In this document: in pieces, positions 17,527 through 26,921 of the stretch
Position numbering within the stretch: position 1 is the stretch's first letter
Layout of the letters: the number at the start of each line of letters is the position of its first letter
Assembly (NCBI RefSeq): GCF_000737335.2
Contig: NZ_JMCC02000006.1
Coordinates: 61,026-125,025 of the forward strand
DNA from: Enhygromyxa salina
GTDB lineage: Bacteria > Myxococcota_A > Polyangia > Nannocystales > Nannocystaceae
DNA: 64,000 nucleotides
Reading direction: 5' to 3'
Notes under the pieces: model-generated
What the model was told of the DNA's origin: nothing
Seen by the model: only the letters and a program-made list of their open reading frames with translations
Databases searched by the model: none
Made by a program: the position numbers and the translations under genes

Positions 17527-19626
17527 CTAATCGAACAGCTCGATCGTCACCCTTGGATTCTCGAGGCTGGCGATATGCGACACGTTGACCAGGTCGCGCG
17601 CGATCGAGAACACCCAGTCCTCCAGGAACACGGAGCGCTTGACCTTGGAGTCCGAGTTGGTCCACCAGTTGTAGCACTTGCCGCTCACGTTGTTCGGCGA
17701 CTCGGGCTCCTCGTGTGGGATCCCGCCGACGAGGCTGAAGCCGCCGTCGGTGGTCACGTGATAGACGAGCAGACCGCTGAAGGTCATGAAGTCGCCGTAG
17801 AGCCCGTTGCCGCCGTCCTCGTCGTCGTCCTCGCAGATCGTCATGGGCACCGCGAGCAGGTCGCGGGCCTTGAAGTAGGTGAACGCGAGGTGGTTGGTCG
17901 CGGCGTCCGAGGTTGATCCGCGGGTGCCAATGACCTCCTTGAAGGCGAGCTGGGGGTCGTCGAGCTGGGAGACGTCGATGACCTGCAGCTGCAGACCCTG
18001 GAAGTAGGCGAAGCTGCCCTCGTCCGAGGCGTCGTAGCCCATGGTCAGGAGGTGCTCCGTGTCCATTGGGTGCATGTACGTGGAGAAGCCCGGGATCTTG
18101 AGCTCGCCAAGGATCTCGGGCGCGGTGGGATCCGCCAGGTCGATCACGAACAGCGGGTCGGTCTTCTTGAATGTGACGATGTACCCGGTCTCGCCGTTGA
18201 ACCGAACCGAGCGGATGTCCTCTGTCGGGGCGATGTTGTCGATCTGACCGAGCGTGACGAGCGACGAGCCCTCCTGGCCAAGGGTCGTGATCGTGCTGTG
18301 GACGCCCGGCTGCGGGACGCGCCCGCTGGTGGTCGCGATTCGCAGCACCTCATCGCGCTCGCTCATCGAGAACTGGTTGAGGATCCGGCCCTTGATGACC
18401 CCGCTCGCGTTGTACTTTGGCGCGACCCCGCCAGACGTGAGCGCGAACTTGTGCACGGTGGTCGCGTCGTTGATGTCGGGCGCGATCTCGGGGAACCACT
18501 CCTCGTCGTTGTAGTCGCGCCTGTGCCGGACCGCGAGGTACATCGACTCGGCCGTGCCATAGATCGCGCCGGGGCGGCTGAGGATCGTGGTCGCGTGCAT
18601 TGGCTGCTGCTCGCCGATCTCGAAGGTCGCTAGCGACACGAAGCCAAGCGCGTCCTTGCTGCTCGACAAGTACACGTCTTCGCAGGACGACAGCGGCTCC
18701 TCGGTCTCGAACACGTCGTCGTTGACGTAGACCGTGTCCTGGACCCTGGGCAGCAGATCCTCGACCGGCGCCTCGTTGATCAGCGCGATGTTGGCCTGAC
18801 GCAGCTCTTCGAACATCTCGTCGACAATCTCGACCGTGAAGCCCATCTCGCCAAGGTCGCAGTACGAGTTTGGCAGCTTCGCCGGCCAGTAGGTCATGCC
18901 CTCGACGTCGTACTCGGGGAACACCAGCGCGGTGTGGACGTCCATCCCAACCCGACGAGAGTTGAGGTACGAGCCGTTGAACCGCATCTCCCGCGTGAGC
19001 ACGGGGTTCGCACGATCGCTGATGTCGAGCACCGTGATGTGCAGCGGGCTGTTGTCTCCGGTGAAGTCGCAGTCGTAGCCGTAGGTGCAGGTGTCCTCGA
19101 GGCCCTGCCAGCCCTCGTCGGTCGACGCATAGATGACGGCCATGTCCTCGTGCACGTACATCCGCCGGGGCGTGCCCTCGAGGTTGTAGGTCGAGAGCAC
19201 GTGGGTCTCTTTGGCGGGCCACGCGTCCATGATCCAGAACTTGTTGTCGGCGAGGACGTAGAGGTAGCCGCCGTCGTTCTTGACGAAGTCCGCCTCGTCG
19301 ACGTCCGCCTCCTGGGTGTTGGTCGTCGTGTACTCGCCGGCCTCTTCCTCTTCTTCCTCTTCTTCCTCTTCCTCTTCGCCCCACTCTTCGCAGGTGTGCG
19401 TGACCGACCAAATGGCGCTGTCGTGCCGCCACTCGAGCTCCGCCTCCATGTCGGCGATGATTCGGCTCTTGAGCTGGTCCTCGATCAGCTCGCAGGCGCC
19501 CGCGGGCTCGATCTCGCCCGGGACTTCCTCAATTTCCTCTTCGGGATCTTCGAAGAGGACGCAGCTCAGCGGTAGTGCTAGCAAAGTTGCAGCGGTGATG
19601 AGACGCAGCGGTGATGACGGCTTCAT
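17527..19626 (-). CDS. beta-propeller domain lipoprotein (PF09826 type)
   Basis: A 699-residue secreted protein. The lipoprotein signal ends in LPLSC, followed by a long Glu-rich region with a run of about 14 Glu (near residue 85). The phrase TQEADVDEADFVKNDGGYLYVL is typical of the beta-propeller family PF09826, and the rest is a series of beta strands with the wording IDLADPTAPEILGELKIPG and DVSQLDDPQLAF common to such propellers. It is probably a surface-exposed binding protein, with no catalytic site visible. It is followed by a strong hairpin and sits 8 bp downstream of the next lipoprotein gene, so the two may be co-transcribed. Confidence 0.75.
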   Translation of the reverse strand: MKPSSPLRLITAATLLALPLSCVLFEDPEEEIEEVPGEIEPAGACELIEDQLKSRIIADMEAELEWRHDSAIWSVTHTCEEWGEEEEEEEEEEEEAGEYTTTNTQEADVDEADFVKNDGGYLYVLADNKFWIMDAWPAKETHVLSTYNLEGTPRRMYVHEDMAVIYASTDEGWQGLEDTCTYGYDCDFTGDNSPLHITVLDISDRANPVLTREMRFNGSYLNSRRVGMDVHTALVFPEYDVEGMTYWPAKLPNSYCDLGEMGFTVEIVDEMFEELRQANIALINEAPVEDLLPRVQDTVYVNDDVFETEEPLSSCEDVYLSSSKDALGFVSLATFEIGEQQPMHATTILSRPGAIYGTAESMYLAVRHRRDYNDEEWFPEIAPDINDATTVHKFALTSGGVAPKYNASGVIKGRILNQFSMSERDEVLRIATTSGRVPQPGVHSTITTLGQEGSSLVTLGQIDNIAPTEDIRSVRFNGETGYIVTFKKTDPLFVIDLADPTAPEILGELKIPGFSTYMHPMDTEHLLTMGYDASDEGSFAYFQGLQLQVIDVSQLDDPQLAFKEVIGTRGSTSDAATNHLAFTYFKARDLLAVPMTICEDDDEDGGNGLYGDFMTFSGLLVYHVTTDGGFSLVGGIPHEEPESPNNVSGKCYNWWTNSDSKVKRSVFLEDWVFSIARDLVNVSHIASLENPRVTIELFD

Positions 19627-19634
19627 GGTGGCTC

Positions 19635-21305
19635 CTATTGGCTCTGGACGAGCGGGGGCGGTGGTTCGGGTAGCTCGACGAGGTCACCTTTGGGAAGGTG
19701 ATCCAGCATGAACACGTACGCGTTCATCCCGTGACAGACCGAGTCAGTTCGAACGTCACGATCGAGTGTGTTCCAGAACAAGCCCCCCGCGGCCATGTCT
19801 GGATTCCTGACAACAAAAGAATTTTCAGGTGTGTAGGTGTATTGCATGAGCAGGCGAAACAGCAGAATGACCGCACCACGATATTTGGTGCATCGCTCGC
19901 TGTATTCGCTTGGGCACTCACGATAGAGCACGGACAGGACCTCAGCGAGCCAGCCGTTGCCGCTGCTCGACAGCGAGGCCGACCAGCGGCCGTGGCGATA
20001 GACGTCAGCCGGGTTGGTGATCTGCCGCTTCAACAGATCGTCTGCGCACGCATAGACCTGCTCGCGCACGCCCGCGTCGTTGCTGGCCTTGGCGAAGTCA
20101 AACAGCGACAGGATCATCCACGAGCTCGAGACCGGGTTGGGCTTGCGGTAGCCGTCGCCGACGTAGCAGCCCTCGCGCTCACGCTTGGCCAGCATCCAGC
20201 CAGCCGTGCGGGTGGCCCCCTCCAGGTAGCGCGCGTCACCGGTGGCCACATACATACGCGAGAGCGCCGAGAGCACCTGACCGGTGTAGAGCACCGACTC
20301 CTCCTCGACCGGCGCCCAGTTGCCGTCAGGATCCAGCCGCAGCTCTGGCGTCACCCCACCCTCTTCATCTTGCATGGTCAGCAGCCAGTCGGCGGCCATG
20401 CGCGCGGCCTGAAGCTGGGTTGGATCCCCCGTCAGCTGGTGCAGCTCGAGCAGCGTGAAGATGGTCTTGGAGGAGGTCCCGACGACGAGCCGAGGCTCGC
20501 GCTCTTCGTGGGTCAGATCCAGGGAGTAGTGAAACGCCCCATGGCCAGGCTGGCCGGGGGCGACTCGTTGCATCTTGAGCAGGAATTCCGTTGCGCGCTG
20601 GATCGGCTCGGCCAGGCTCGCGTCATGGGTCTGGGCCTGAACCGCGAGCAGGGTGTAGATCGTTGACGCGGTGTAGATGGTGTGCAGCTGATCTTCGAAG
20701 CTGTCGGTTGCCGCGTGGTAGCGCTTGTGCACGCCGCCGTACCGGGGATCCATCATGCGCAGGAGGTAGGCGGTGCCCTCGCCAATGCGCTGGCGCACGA
20801 TGTCGGCGTTTAGGTGGCGCACGGGGACGAGACCATCGACGTACTCGAGCGCCTCGCCCTCGTGCTCGACGAGCGCGAACTCGTGCTTGGGAAGCTCGAC
20901 GACGAACTGCGCCTGCTGTACGAGGGACTCCGACAGGTCGGCGGCTGTGAGGACCTGTAGCGTGGCGTGCATCAGGCTGACGCAGAGATCGTCATGCTCG
21001 GAGGTGGCCCGCCCGACGAGCTCGCCGTGGGAGTAGAGCGAGACGACGGAGTGGATCGGGCCGGGGAGATCGGGCAGGGTGCAGGCCGCGATCGGGCCGT
21101 CAGATGCCACGTTGCGGACGAAATCGAGGATTCTGGAGCGGAACGCTGGGGCGGTGTCCAGGGTGGCGGCTCGCTCCTCTGTTTGCTCGGGTGGGCTTGG
21201 ATTGGATCCGCAACCGGCGAGAGAGAGGGCGAGGACGAGGCTGGTGGCAGCCGTGGTTTGCGTGAAATCGAGCAATCTGCGACCGCGGTAGCGCGAGGTG
21301 TCCAT
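19635..21305 (-). CDS. lipoprotein with alpha/alpha-toroid-like domain
   Basis: A 556-residue protein. The signal peptide ends in SLAGCGSN, a lipobox. Residues about 60-150 weakly resemble an AMMECR1-like fold (LYSHGELVGRA followed by a helical repeat). From about residue 170 onward, repeated helix pairs with motifs such as YTASTIYTLLAV, AARMAADWLLTMQDEEGGV and YTGQVLSALSRMYVATGDARYL suggest an alpha/alpha-toroid, as in glycoside hydrolases, epimerases or terpene cyclases. No catalytic residues can be assigned. It stands upstream of the beta-propeller lipoprotein, 8 bp apart, and probably forms an operon with it. Confidence 0.6.
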   Translation of the reverse strand: MDTSRYRGRRLLDFTQTTAATSLVLALSLAGCGSNPSPPEQTEERAATLDTAPAFRSRILDFVRNVASDGPIAACTLPDLPGPIHSVVSLYSHGELVGRATSEHDDLCVSLMHATLQVLTAADLSESLVQQAQFVVELPKHEFALVEHEGEALEYVDGLVPVRHLNADIVRQRIGEGTAYLLRMMDPRYGGVHKRYHAATDSFEDQLHTIYTASTIYTLLAVQAQTHDASLAEPIQRATEFLLKMQRVAPGQPGHGAFHYSLDLTHEEREPRLVVGTSSKTIFTLLELHQLTGDPTQLQAARMAADWLLTMQDEEGGVTPELRLDPDGNWAPVEEESVLYTGQVLSALSRMYVATGDARYLEGATRTAGWMLAKREREGCYVGDGYRKPNPVSSSWMILSLFDFAKASNDAGVREQVYACADDLLKRQITNPADVYRHGRWSASLSSSGNGWLAEVLSVLYRECPSEYSERCTKYRGAVILLFRLLMQYTYTPENSFVVRNPDMAAGGLFWNTLDRDVRTDSVCHGMNAYVFMLDHLPKGDLVELPEPPPPLVQSQ

Positions 21306-22175
21306 TGTTCTAGTTCATGGAGCGAGCTGGGGCACCCAAAATGTAGAGAAAGTTAGTGTGACAATTCATGCTCGTTATCGCTTCCACCCTGAGCTGCGCC
21401 GCGGTCGAAATAGCCCACCTGCGGTTGGGCGGAGCGCTGGTCATTTGATGCCAATCTGTGGTAGCAACTAGCTGGCGTCAGCCAGGCCGCGATGATGGTG
21501 TTGGTGCAGCTCGGCTTCATCGACCGCGTCGCCAACCTCGTCTTCATCGGGCCGACGGGCACGGGCAAGACCGTGCGACGGCTGCCACAGATCGGACTGG
21601 CCTCCTGCCTGTCGGGCGTTCGATTCAATGCGCACGGCGCTTGGAACGGAATCGACAATGAGCGAGACTTTGCAGTCCTGTTTATCCTCGTGGTTGGTTG
21701 CAGAGCCCAAACGATTGTTCTGCCCGACGAACTCGTGGCGAATGGGTCTCGCCGACGCGCCCAGCTCCCGCCAGGGGCGCCTTCGGCGAGGCCAGCCCGG
21801 CGTCAGCGACGGTGGGGTCGGGATCAACCCACTCGCCGATCACGACTGGTGCCGACCTCGAAGGGCTCGCCGGCGCCGGTGCGGCCGACGGGGCTGACGA
21901 AGGCGAGTCCCTCGGCGAGCATGGTCGAGCCGACCGCGGGACCGAGGCCGTTGGCGTCGGGTTCGAGACCGCGATCGACCCGCTGGGGAGGGGTGCGTGG
22001 CGCCTGGCGGGGCCAGCCGACCTGCCACTGCATGCGGGAGTCTGAAGGAAATGGGTTGGTCGGGATCAACGCCGGTGGCGCTGACGACAACAACAACATG
22101 AACGCAGATGGGGAATCCTCACCGCCCCGCGGAGGCGCGGTCGCTCCCAACCACAAATTCGCCTATCCTCTCACG
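21306..22175. other. degenerate region with mobile-element debris
   Basis: About 870 bp with several overlapping open frames but none that reads as a full protein. One short stretch (21501-21572) resembles the P-loop of an IS21 helper ATPase. The remainder shows no recognisable gene or RNA. It begins the strip of island remains that ends at the tRNA-His gene. Confidence 0.4.
21501..21572 (+). pseudogene. fragment resembling an IstB-type transposase helper ATPase
   Basis: The frame encodes LVQLGFIDRVANLVFIGPTG followed by TGKT, which matches the segment before and over the Walker A motif of IS21 IstB proteins (usual form: FIERxENxxLxGPxGTGKT). The similarity stops right after the P-loop, so at most 24 residues remain. 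Chance cannot be excluded. Confidence 0.25.
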
Positions 22176-22400
22176 ATGCAAATACGACGCGGCCGAATCC
22201 AAAACGGCGCCGTAGTGCTCGCCGATCCGACCGGCATACCGGAGGGCGCAGAGGTCACTGTGCTCATTGGACGTCCACAGGATCCCGTAGACGTCTCGGA
22301 CGAAGAGCTCGCGGAGATCGACGCCGGCCTCGCCGAGGCACAAAGTCCTCACCGAGTCGACGCACGAGCGTTCCTTCGAGAGCTGCGCCGCGGCGCGTGA
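22176..22400 (+). CDS. antitoxin of a RelE/ParE-like module
   Basis: A 74-residue protein. The N-terminal half (IQNGAVVLADPTGIPEGAEVTVLI) is the beta-rich antitoxin fold often paired with RelE/ParE toxins; the acidic C-terminal half (DEELAEIDAGLAEA, then ARAFLRELRRGA) would wrap the toxin. It is followed after 9 bp by the start of a toxin-like frame on the same strand, the usual order for such modules. It may now be an orphan because the toxin is truncated. Confidence 0.5.
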   Translation: MQIRRGRIQNGAVVLADPTGIPEGAEVTVLIGRPQDPVDVSDEELAEIDAGLAEAQSPHRVDARAFLRELRRGA

Positions 22401-22409
22401 GGCGTCGCC

Positions 22410-22565
22410 GTGTTCGTGGTGAAGTTCGTGCCGCGGGCGGCACGACAGGCTGCCGAGGTGGACGACTGGTGGGGTTGGAATCGTGACAAGGCGCCGGATG
22501 CGTTCCACGACGACTTTGCCGAGCTCTTGACGATGCTCGAGCACATCGCGCATCTGGGCCGATGA
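22410..22565 (+). pseudogene. truncated RelE/ParE-family toxin
   Basis: Starting from a GTG, 51 residues match the N-terminal half of RelE/ParE toxins: KFVPRAARQAAEVDDWWG and then FHDDFAELLTMLEHIAHLGR. Family members are about 90-110 residues long, so the catalytic C-terminal half is missing. It ends 18 bp before the end of the minus-strand double-kinase gene, suggesting that arrival of that gene removed the rest. Confidence 0.45.
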
Positions 22566-22583
22566 GCGTCGGCACTCTTCCAA

Positions 22584-25451
22584 TTACGGCGCGGCGATGC
22601 ATATGCCGTCTTCAGCGCTACACTGGCCTCGAGCCAGGCACATCGTGCTCGCCTCGCAACCCGCATTGGATGTAGCGATACACATACCATCTTCTTGCGC
22701 GCACTTACCGGACACTCGACATTCCTTGCTTGTTTGACAGTCAGCGTTGGACGCAGCCGTGCAAATTTCATCTTTAGCTGTGCACCATCCAAGTTCTATG
22801 CACCCCTTGCTCATCTTGCAATCGGCATTGGATGTGGCCGTGCAGCGATCGAGTTTGGCAGTGCATTGACCGTGGAATTTACACTGCTCGCTCCTTTTGC
22901 AGTCGGCGTCGGAGCCGGTGATACAGTTGCCCAACTTCGCAGTGCACCGGCCATAGATTTTGCAGTCCGAGCGCGTCGTGCAGTCCACAGGTGACTCTCC
23001 CTTCGCAACTGCTGGTCGTTTGCGGTTCAACGTATCCAGTTCTAGGCTCAAGATGCGCAGTTCCTTCTTGAGTTGCGCGAGACGGGCATCTACTTTCGCT
23101 AGTTCGGTCTCGCCAACCTCGATTTTCCCAACCAGGTCCGCGAGGTCAGCCGGTCCCAACTCAACATTTGCTAGTGCATTTCGCCAAGTACTCAACCGCA
23201 TCATGAGTCGATTCCTCTCAAGCGTTAGATCGATCTCTCGGTCGCTTGCCTCCTGCACCTTTTCAGACAATCGCGAGAATTGTGCGTACGCTTCGCCAGT
23301 CTCCGAGTTCGCCACTTCTGCCATGAGTTTCAACTCACGCTCACGCTCCGCCGTCGCGCGTGCCCGTTCCGCCGCCACACGCTCTCGTTCCTGGTAACCC
23401 AATGCTGTCACAAGACCCGCAAGCACGAAAGCTGCAACCATCGCCAACTGCCAATTTCGAACCAGCGCACGATTGGCTCGCAATAGCATTGTCTTCCACG
23501 CCACAGCCCTGCTCATGCAAGTCTCCAGTGCGTGACGCATTTCGGACGCGGATCGAAAACGGCTCCTTGGATCATGCTGCGTTGCCCGCCGCACCACCTC
23601 GACCAGTGCCGGCGGTTCGCCAAACAAATTCCCGATTGACGGTTCCTTTTCCAGGGCCATGCCGGGTGAACGCTCAAGCAAGAGAAAGTGAAGGAGCCTT
23701 CCAAGGCTGTAGACGTCCGCTCGTTCGTCAGCCCGCTGTTCGAGTTCAACAAGTTGCTCCGGTGCGGCGAAAATTGGGGTCCCGAGTCCCCCCTCAACGG
23801 AAGTGGACAATGAAGTAGCGAACTTGATGTCGGCGATGTCGAAATCAGTCAACACTGGCGCGCCTCGAACATCTAGCACAATGTTGGCCGGCTTGATATC
23901 GCGGTGAATCACGCCGTTTGCATGGGAGTACTCTAACGCCGCGCAAACCTCGATCATCACTTCGATCTTTTTCTCAAGATCCCAGTTGAGTCGCGCGATT
24001 TCCCGGAGATCGCCTCCTCCAAGGAGTTCCATCGAAAATGCGAGCCCAGTTGAGTCGGCGCTGTAGAACTCGACCACGCGACCCGAGCGGCCGTGCCGTT
24101 TACGGCGAGAAGGCTCGCTCAATAGCTTCATCGCACGGATACTACGACCAAATCGATGTAGCATTTGTCCCTCTCCGAGCGCTTCGAGGCGGAAGACCTT
24201 CACGGCGACCTTCCGTTGTCGGACCGAGTCGTAAGCCTCCCACACGGTCCCAAACGTGCCGTATCCGATGATCTTCTCTAGTCGAGCGCCTGCGATCACG
24301 CTATCTACATCGGGTATGCAACGTCGCCGCACGAACTGGATCGCTTCGTCAATCACAACAGTGTGCGCGAGAGACTCTGGCGAGCCTGGCCGCAACGCTC
24401 GGCGTGAGTAGAGTCGGTCGACGATGGTAGCGACAGAACTAGCGATCGCGCTCTCAGGCGTCTGCACCGGAGTTTGCTTGGTCGAGACGCTGAAATCTAG
24501 CGAGCCCGCGAAGGCGTCGATGAGCGCTCGCATCGATTCGAAACGCTCGCACCTATCAGCGTTGAGCCCTTTCAGGAGTACCTTGCGAAGCCAGTCCGGC
24601 ACGTCACTCCCGCGCGGCGGATCACGGAACTCGCCACGTTCAACCGCCATCCACAGTTCCTCTTTCGTCTCGCCAAAAAATGGTCGCTCCTTATACAACG
24701 CTTCATAGAGGGCGACGCAAAACGAAAACTGATCGCTGGCTGTATCGGTCGGTCGGCCTCGAAACTGCTCCGGCGCCATATAGGCCGGTGTTCCGGCAAT
24801 CCCGGTTCGTGGCGTTGCTCCGGCATCATCGGAACTGGGGTTCGCCTCCAGCGTCGCGTTCAGAGCGCGTGCGGAGCGGGCAAGTCCGAAGTCCATCACG
24901 CGAACGCGGCCATCGTGGCCACGCATCACGTTGCCCGGCTTAAAGTCACGATGGACGAGGTTCCGCTCGTGCGCCGCGATCAGACCTTCGGCCGCGTCGC
25001 GAAACACGGCGAGGGTCTCGGCCATAGATGGCGAGGCTTCGGCCAGCCAACGACCCAGGGTGACGCCGTCGATATACTCCATGACGATGAACGCGACACC
25101 ATCGGCGACACCGATCTCGAACACCGTGACCACGTTCGGATGTGCGAGTTGAGCCATCACTCGCGCCTCGTCCATCAGTCGGCGGCGGTATTCGATGTTG
25201 CCGTGATCGCGGAGGGTCTTGACTGCGACTCTTCGGCTCAGTTGATTGTCATACGCAGCGTAAACCACCCCCATGCCTCCTCGTCCAAGTTCGCTTTGGA
25301 TCGTGTAGTTCTCAAGCCGGCTGATCGCCCCCAGACCGGAGAGCTGCTCACCAACTGACGCGGCTGGCGAGTCTTTAGGTGGCCACTCAGCGACCGTGGC
25401 GGTGGCGTCCGCTCCGGCCTGGGCATCGTCAGGATCTCGCTTGTTGTCCAT
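22584..25451 (-). CDS. double Ser/Thr kinase with membrane helix and Cys-rich repeat tail
   Basis: A 955-residue protein with two complete kinase domains. Kinase 1 (about residues 45-320) has ELGRGGMGVVY, HRDFKPGN (near 167) and DFGLA. Kinase 2 (about 370-640) has IIGYGTFGTVWEAYD, HRDIKPAN (near 513) and DFDIA instead of DFG. A transmembrane helix follows (AMVAAFVLAGLVTALGY, near 670), then a coiled-coil region with many Glu/Arg/Leu. The last 132 residues are five copies of a 27-residue Cys repeat. Two kinases inside and a disulfide-rich domain outside suggest a sensor. Its 5' end overlaps the frame of the integrase remnant, so it is probably cargo of the tRNA-His island. Confidence 0.8.
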   Translation of the reverse strand: MDNKRDPDDAQAGADATATVAEWPPKDSPAASVGEQLSGLGAISRLENYTIQSELGRGGMGVVYAAYDNQLSRRVAVKTLRDHGNIEYRRRLMDEARVMAQLAHPNVVTVFEIGVADGVAFIVMEYIDGVTLGRWLAEASPSMAETLAVFRDAAEGLIAAHERNLVHRDFKPGNVMRGHDGRVRVMDFGLARSARALNATLEANPSSDDAGATPRTGIAGTPAYMAPEQFRGRPTDTASDQFSFCVALYEALYKERPFFGETKEELWMAVERGEFRDPPRGSDVPDWLRKVLLKGLNADRCERFESMRALIDAFAGSLDFSVSTKQTPVQTPESAIASSVATIVDRLYSRRALRPGSPESLAHTVVIDEAIQFVRRRCIPDVDSVIAGARLEKIIGYGTFGTVWEAYDSVRQRKVAVKVFRLEALGEGQMLHRFGRSIRAMKLLSEPSRRKRHGRSGRVVEFYSADSTGLAFSMELLGGGDLREIARLNWDLEKKIEVMIEVCAALEYSHANGVIHRDIKPANIVLDVRGAPVLTDFDIADIKFATSLSTSVEGGLGTPIFAAPEQLVELEQRADERADVYSLGRLLHFLLLERSPGMALEKEPSIGNLFGEPPALVEVVRRATQHDPRSRFRSASEMRHALETCMSRAVAWKTMLLRANRALVRNWQLAMVAAFVLAGLVTALGYQERERVAAERARATAERERELKLMAEVANSETGEAYAQFSRLSEKVQEASDREIDLTLERNRLMMRLSTWRNALANVELGPADLADLVGKIEVGETELAKVDARLAQLKKELRILSLELDTLNRKRPAVAKGESPVDCTTRSDCKIYGRCTAKLGNCITGSDADCKRSEQCKFHGQCTAKLDRCTATSNADCKMSKGCIELGWCTAKDEICTAASNADCQTSKECRVSGKCAQEDGMCIATSNAGCEASTMCLARGQCSAEDGICIAAP
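22587..22982 (-). repeat. 27-codon Cys-rich tandem repeats in the double kinase
   Basis: Five units of 27 residues (81 bp; the first is incomplete), pattern DCK-S--C---G-CTAK---C-A-SNA, end the kinase protein. Each full unit has four Cys, most likely in disulfides. The units have diverged but keep exact length. Confidence 0.7.
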
Positions 25452-25555
25452 CTGCCGCAGTTCGCGTTGTCATGCTCGCACGCCCGTACCAGTCCTGGGA
25501 AGTCTCAACGATCATAAATGCGCCAGCCCCGGCACGAACCCGCAGCAGTCAGGAG

Positions 25556-26167
25556 ATGGACTTCGACGAGTACGAGCGGATCGTCGCGGCTGCGAAGCGC
25601 ATCGACCCACGGATCCACATCATGGTCTTGCTCGGCGGCGACGCTGGTCTACGCCCTGGTGAGATCCGAGCGCTCCAATGGACAGCGATCGACTTTCGTC
25701 GACGCCTGCTCACGGTCGACCGCGCGGAGTACGACGGCCACATCGGGCTACCAAAGCACGACAAGATCCGCCGGCTCCCCATGACCAAGCGGCTCACCGC
25801 GGCACTGCAAGCACACCGACACCTGCGGGGACCCAACGTCCTATACCGCGATGAGGGCACTGACCTCACCGTGAGGGTCGCACGCAGGTGGCTCCAAAAG
25901 ACCCTCAAGCTCGCCATGTTGCGCGACCGAGGGCCCCATACGCTGCGTCACAGCTTTTGCTCCCACCTGGCCATGCGAGGCGCGCCCGCGAGGGCGATCC
26001 AGGAGCTCGCCGGCCACTCGGATCTAACAACGACCCAGCGCTACATGCACCTGTCACCCGCCGCCTTGGAGCGCTCGATCGCGCTGCTCGAGAACCGCGG
26101 GTCACTGTGTGAGCAGGACACTAACTCGCTTGGTTTTGGAGACATTGTGGAGACGGCGGATCCTTAG
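25556..26167 (+). pseudogene. tyrosine-recombinase integrase, N-terminal domain missing
   Basis: The 203 residues from the ATG at 25556 form an intact tyrosine-recombinase catalytic domain: Arg in GLRPGEI (residue 33), a conserved Lys near 70, His-x-x-Arg in HTLRHSF (128/131), His in GHSDL (154) and the nucleophile Tyr in QRYMHLS (163). Integrases of phages and islands are usually 350-400 residues, so the core-binding and arm-binding domains are missing. The frame stays open upstream, but over the start of the divergent kinase gene. The 3' end points at the 3' end of tRNA-His 35 bp away, the classical arrangement of an island integrated at a tRNA. Alone it probably cannot integrate. Confidence 0.65.
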
Positions 26168-26202
26168 GATCCAAACTCCAACAATATCAAAGACTTAAGT
26201 AG

Positions 26203-26277
26203 GGCGGGTTATGGGATTTGAACCCACGACCTCCTGGACCACAACCAGGCGCTCTAACCGACTGAGCTAAACCCGCC
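26203..26277 (-). tRNA. tRNA-His (anticodon GTG)
   Basis: On the minus strand the sequence folds as a full cloverleaf: acceptor stem gcgggtt/aacccgc, D stem, anticodon stem cctgg/ccagg around loop ttgtggt (anticodon GTG), and T loop ttcaaat. The extra 5' G pairs with discriminator C73, the hallmark of tRNA-His. The CCA end is not encoded. It is the likely attachment site of the island to its left. Confidence 0.95.
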
Positions 26278-26404
26278 GTCAGTTCGGAATGGACGCGCGT
26301 TCTAACACGCTCCCCCACCCCACGCTAGCCCCCTCGACCCCATTCTCGCCCCCGAGCAAGCTCACACCTTGACCGCGCCTGCCGCCCGGGGCACACACCG
26401 ACCC

Positions 26405-26761
26405 GTGCCCAGCCAACCCTCGCGCGAGCTCGAGACCTTCGCCAACCCCAAGCCGGGCCGCGACTACGAGATCCGCTTCGAGTGCCCGGAGTTCACCTGC
26501 GTGTGCCCGAAGACGGGCCAGCCGGACTTCGCCACGATCCGGATCCGCTACACGCCCGATCAGCGCTGCGTGGAGCTCAAGAGCCTCAAGCTGTACCTGT
26601 GGTCGTTCCGGGACGTGGGCGCGTTTCACGAGGCGGTGACCAATCAGATCCTCGATGATCTGGTCTCGGCCTTGCAGCCCCGCGCGATGGTCGTCGAGGG
26701 TGACTTCTTGGTGCGTGGGGGCATCCACACGGTCGTGGAAGCTCGCCACACGATGCCGTAG
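26405..26761 (+). CDS. queF: NADPH-dependent 7-cyano-7-deazaguanine reductase
   Basis: A 118-residue single-domain QueF of the T-fold family. It reduces preQ0 to preQ1 with two NADPH in queuosine biosynthesis. SRELETFANPKPGRDY, the thioimide-forming Cys in FTCVCPKTGQPDFA and the NADPH-binding VELKSLKLYLWSFRD are all present. The GTG at 26405 gives the usual start just before the conserved ELETF; an in-frame TTG at 26369 is less likely. It stands next to tRNA-His, one of the four tRNAs that carry queuosine, though the two are on opposite strands. Confidence 0.9.
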   Translation: MPSQPSRELETFANPKPGRDYEIRFECPEFTCVCPKTGQPDFATIRIRYTPDQRCVELKSLKLYLWSFRDVGAFHEAVTNQILDDLVSALQPRAMVVEGDFLVRGGIHTVVEARHTMP

Positions 26762-26921
26762 AGGAACTTCGCCAGCGCCTGGGCGACCCGCGCTCGCACG
26801 GCGCAGCTCCACCCGCTGAACGCGGGTCTGGACCGTTGGTCGTCGGCGAACTGTTCGTTACTATCTCCCTGGCGCAGCCAGCGCGTTCCGCGACCCCGTC
26901 GCTGCTCGAAAAGGACATCCG

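Noticed and set aside
21824..22156. Minus-strand 110-codon frame in the degenerate region
   Set aside because: Some protein-like wording, but no start signal, no family and competing frames on both strands.
22587..22982. CRISPR-like periodicity
   Set aside because: The 81-bp period comes from diverged protein repeats, not identical repeats with unique spacers; no CRISPR array was seen anywhere in the window.
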